From contig JAISKU010000180.1 of NCBI GenBank assembly GCA_031261245.1, forward strand, positions 1 through 6,113: a DNA stretch of 6,113 nucleotides. The letters are read 5' to 3'. The stretch comes from Oscillospiraceae bacterium (GTDB taxonomy: Bacteria; Bacillota; Clostridia; Oscillospirales; Oscillospiraceae). A model generated the notes under the pieces. It saw only the letters and a program-made list of their open reading frames with translations, did no database searches and had not been told where the DNA came from. This document shows, piece after piece, positions 5,798 through 6,113 of this stretch (its first letter is position 1; each line of letters opens with the position of its first letter). The position numbers were made by a program, and so were the translations under genes.

Positions 5798-5821
5798 GTA
5801 CAGGATATGCTTTTCCGCGCG
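5782..5821. repeat. Inverted repeat at the DegV promoter
   Basis: CGCGCGGAA (5782-5790) and TTCCGCGCG (5813-5821) are perfect reverse complements separated by 22 nt. The spacer contains the DegV -35 and a direct repeat of ATATGC (5790-5795 and 5805-5810). The arms are about three helical turns apart, as for a dimer-of-dimers or looping operator. No T-run follows on either strand that would make it a normal terminator. Confidence 0.55.
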
Positions 5822-5848
5822 AAAAAAGACCGCCGCGGCCACTGCGCG

Positions 5849-5894
5849 CGCATTTTTGCGAAAATCGAAGCAATCTTACGCATTTTCGCGAAAA
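5849..5894. repeat. Two 16-bp palindromic direct repeats, CGCATTTTYGCGAAAA
   Basis: CGCATTTTTGCGAAAA (5849-5864) and CGCATTTTCGCGAAAA (5879-5894) differ at one base and start exactly 30 bp apart. Each has a near-palindromic core; the second holds the perfect 12-bp palindrome TTTTCGCGAAAA (5883-5894). A looser relative, TTTTCCGCGCGAAAA, lies at 5811-5825. The layout resembles a pair of binding sites for a dimeric regulator in the DegV-ctsR intergenic region; I do not recognise the motif. Confidence 0.65.
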
Positions 5895-5926
5895 CGCGCA
5901 ATATCTCCGCGCGTTTCCGAAATAAT

Positions 5927-5943
5927 GGTCAAGGATAGTCAAA
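5927..5943 (+). promoter_or_regulatory. CtsR operator box, upstream copy
   Basis: GGTCAAG-GAT-AGTCAAA matches the CtsR heptad direct repeat (RGTCAAA-NAN-RGTCAAA) at every defined position except the last base of the first heptad. It ends 8 nt before the -35 box of the ctsR promoter. Confidence 0.85.
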
Positions 5944-5951
5944 TACCGATA

Positions 5952-5979
5952 TTGCGAATGAGTCCTACTGTGTTATAAT
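5952..5979 (+). promoter_or_regulatory. ctsR promoter with extended -10
   Basis: TTGCGA (5952-5957, four of six), a 16-nt spacer and a perfect TATAAT (5974-5979) preceded by TGT, which gives an extended -10. The start would be near 5986, leaving a leader of about 57 nt. CtsR boxes lie just upstream and just downstream, so bound CtsR should block RNA polymerase. Confidence 0.82.
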
Positions 5980-5989
5980 ATCTTCATAA

Positions 5990-6006
5990 CATCAAAGATA
6001 GTCAAA
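5990..6006 (+). promoter_or_regulatory. CtsR operator box, downstream copy
   Basis: CATCAAA-GAT-AGTCAAA has a perfect second heptad and a first heptad with two mismatches to RGTCAAA; the 10-mer GATAGTCAAA is identical to that in the upstream box. A further overlapping half-site, AGTCAAA (6006-6012), follows. It covers roughly +4 to +20 of the predicted transcript. Confidence 0.75.
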
Positions 6007-6024
6007 GTCAAAACAGCCATATCG

Positions 6025-6033
6025 AAAGGGTGA
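6025..6033 (+). promoter_or_regulatory. Ribosome binding site of ctsR
   Basis: AAAGGGTGA matches seven of nine bases of the ideal AGGAGGTGA and lies 9 nt before the ATG at 6043. This supports the chosen start. Confidence 0.7.
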
Positions 6034-6042
6034 TCGGAAAAA

Positions 6043-6113
6043 ATGGCCATAACAGACATTATCGCGGGCTTCATCGGAGAGCTGCTCGCGCAATCCGACG
6101 GCAGCGCGGAGAT
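6043..6113 (+). CDS. ctsR: CtsR, class III heat-shock transcriptional repressor (N-terminal 23 residues)
   Basis: Only 23 codons are in the window before the right edge. The product starts MAITDIIAGFIGELLAQSDG, which follows the CtsR N-terminal pattern (xxISDIIEQYLKQLL-like helix leading to the winged helix-turn-helix). The fragment alone would be weak evidence, but two CtsR boxes flank its promoter, which is the known autoregulatory arrangement of ctsR in Firmicutes. CtsR represses clp chaperone and protease genes at normal temperature and releases DNA on heat or protein stress. The family's usual operon is ctsR-mcsA-mcsB-clpC, so those genes may follow beyond the window; that is a prediction. 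The start ATG is preceded by AAAGGGTGA. Confidence 0.87.
   Translation, partial: MAITDIIAGFIGELLAQSDGSAE

Noticed and set aside
5683..5901. Minus-strand open frame with repeated FAKMR peptide upstream of DegV
   Set aside because: The peptide repeat is only the translation of the 30-bp-spaced DNA repeat; no ribosome site, and it overlaps the DegV start and promoter.
4953..5978. Long plus-strand open frame opposite the DegV gene
   Set aside because: It reads antisense through a well-recognised DegV gene, is very rich in Arg, His and Val, and continues through the degV-ctsR control region. No family motif was seen.

Overview
The window looks like chromosomal DNA from a fairly GC-rich, Gram-positive, Clostridia-type bacterium, possibly of the Oscillospirales/Christensenellales kind. 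The indications are a CtsR-type heat-shock repressor start with CtsR operators, a DegV protein, two secreted lipoproteins with lipobox signal peptides, a GPH sugar symporter, a tRNA with encoded CCA, and sharp AT-rich sigma-A promoters between GC-rich genes. The taxonomic guess is inference. I see no phage, plasmid, CRISPR or toxin-antitoxin genes.

Layout, left to right. (1) The 3' end of a GPH/MelB-type sugar:cation symporter (+) runs in from the left edge and converges on a metallo-beta-lactamase-fold hydrolase (-). (2) A tRNA-Leu(CAG) (-) follows, with its own promoter inside a perfect inverted repeat and a strong terminator behind it. (3) A polysaccharide-deacetylase-like lipoprotein (-) and a URO-D-family methyltransferase-like protein (+) diverge from a compact intergenic region whose two near-consensus promoters overlap at their -35 boxes. 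(4) The URO-D gene ends at a hairpin terminator that faces a second lipoprotein (-), which has a Pro/Thr-rich stalk and a C39-like cysteine peptidase domain. (5) Upstream of that lipoprotein, a 68-bp palindromic repeat separates it from a DegV-family gene (-) and supplies the DegV stop codon. (6) DegV diverges from the first 23 codons of ctsR (+). Between them is a 295-bp regulatory region with an inverted repeat at the degV promoter, two copies of a 16-bp palindromic direct repeat 30 bp apart, and two CtsR boxes flanking the ctsR promoter. This is the longest gene-free stretch in the window.

The genes do not form one pathway. They are short independent units: sugar uptake, a soluble hydrolase, a tRNA, two extracytoplasmic lipoproteins, a one-carbon or porphyrin-type enzyme, a fatty-acid-binding DegV protein and the start of a protein-quality-control operon. 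The most interesting content is regulatory: the autoregulated ctsR promoter, the unexplained repeats beside it, the palindrome around the tRNA promoter, the shared -35 region, and the small mobile-type repeat. I found no clear evidence of an entirely new multi-gene system.
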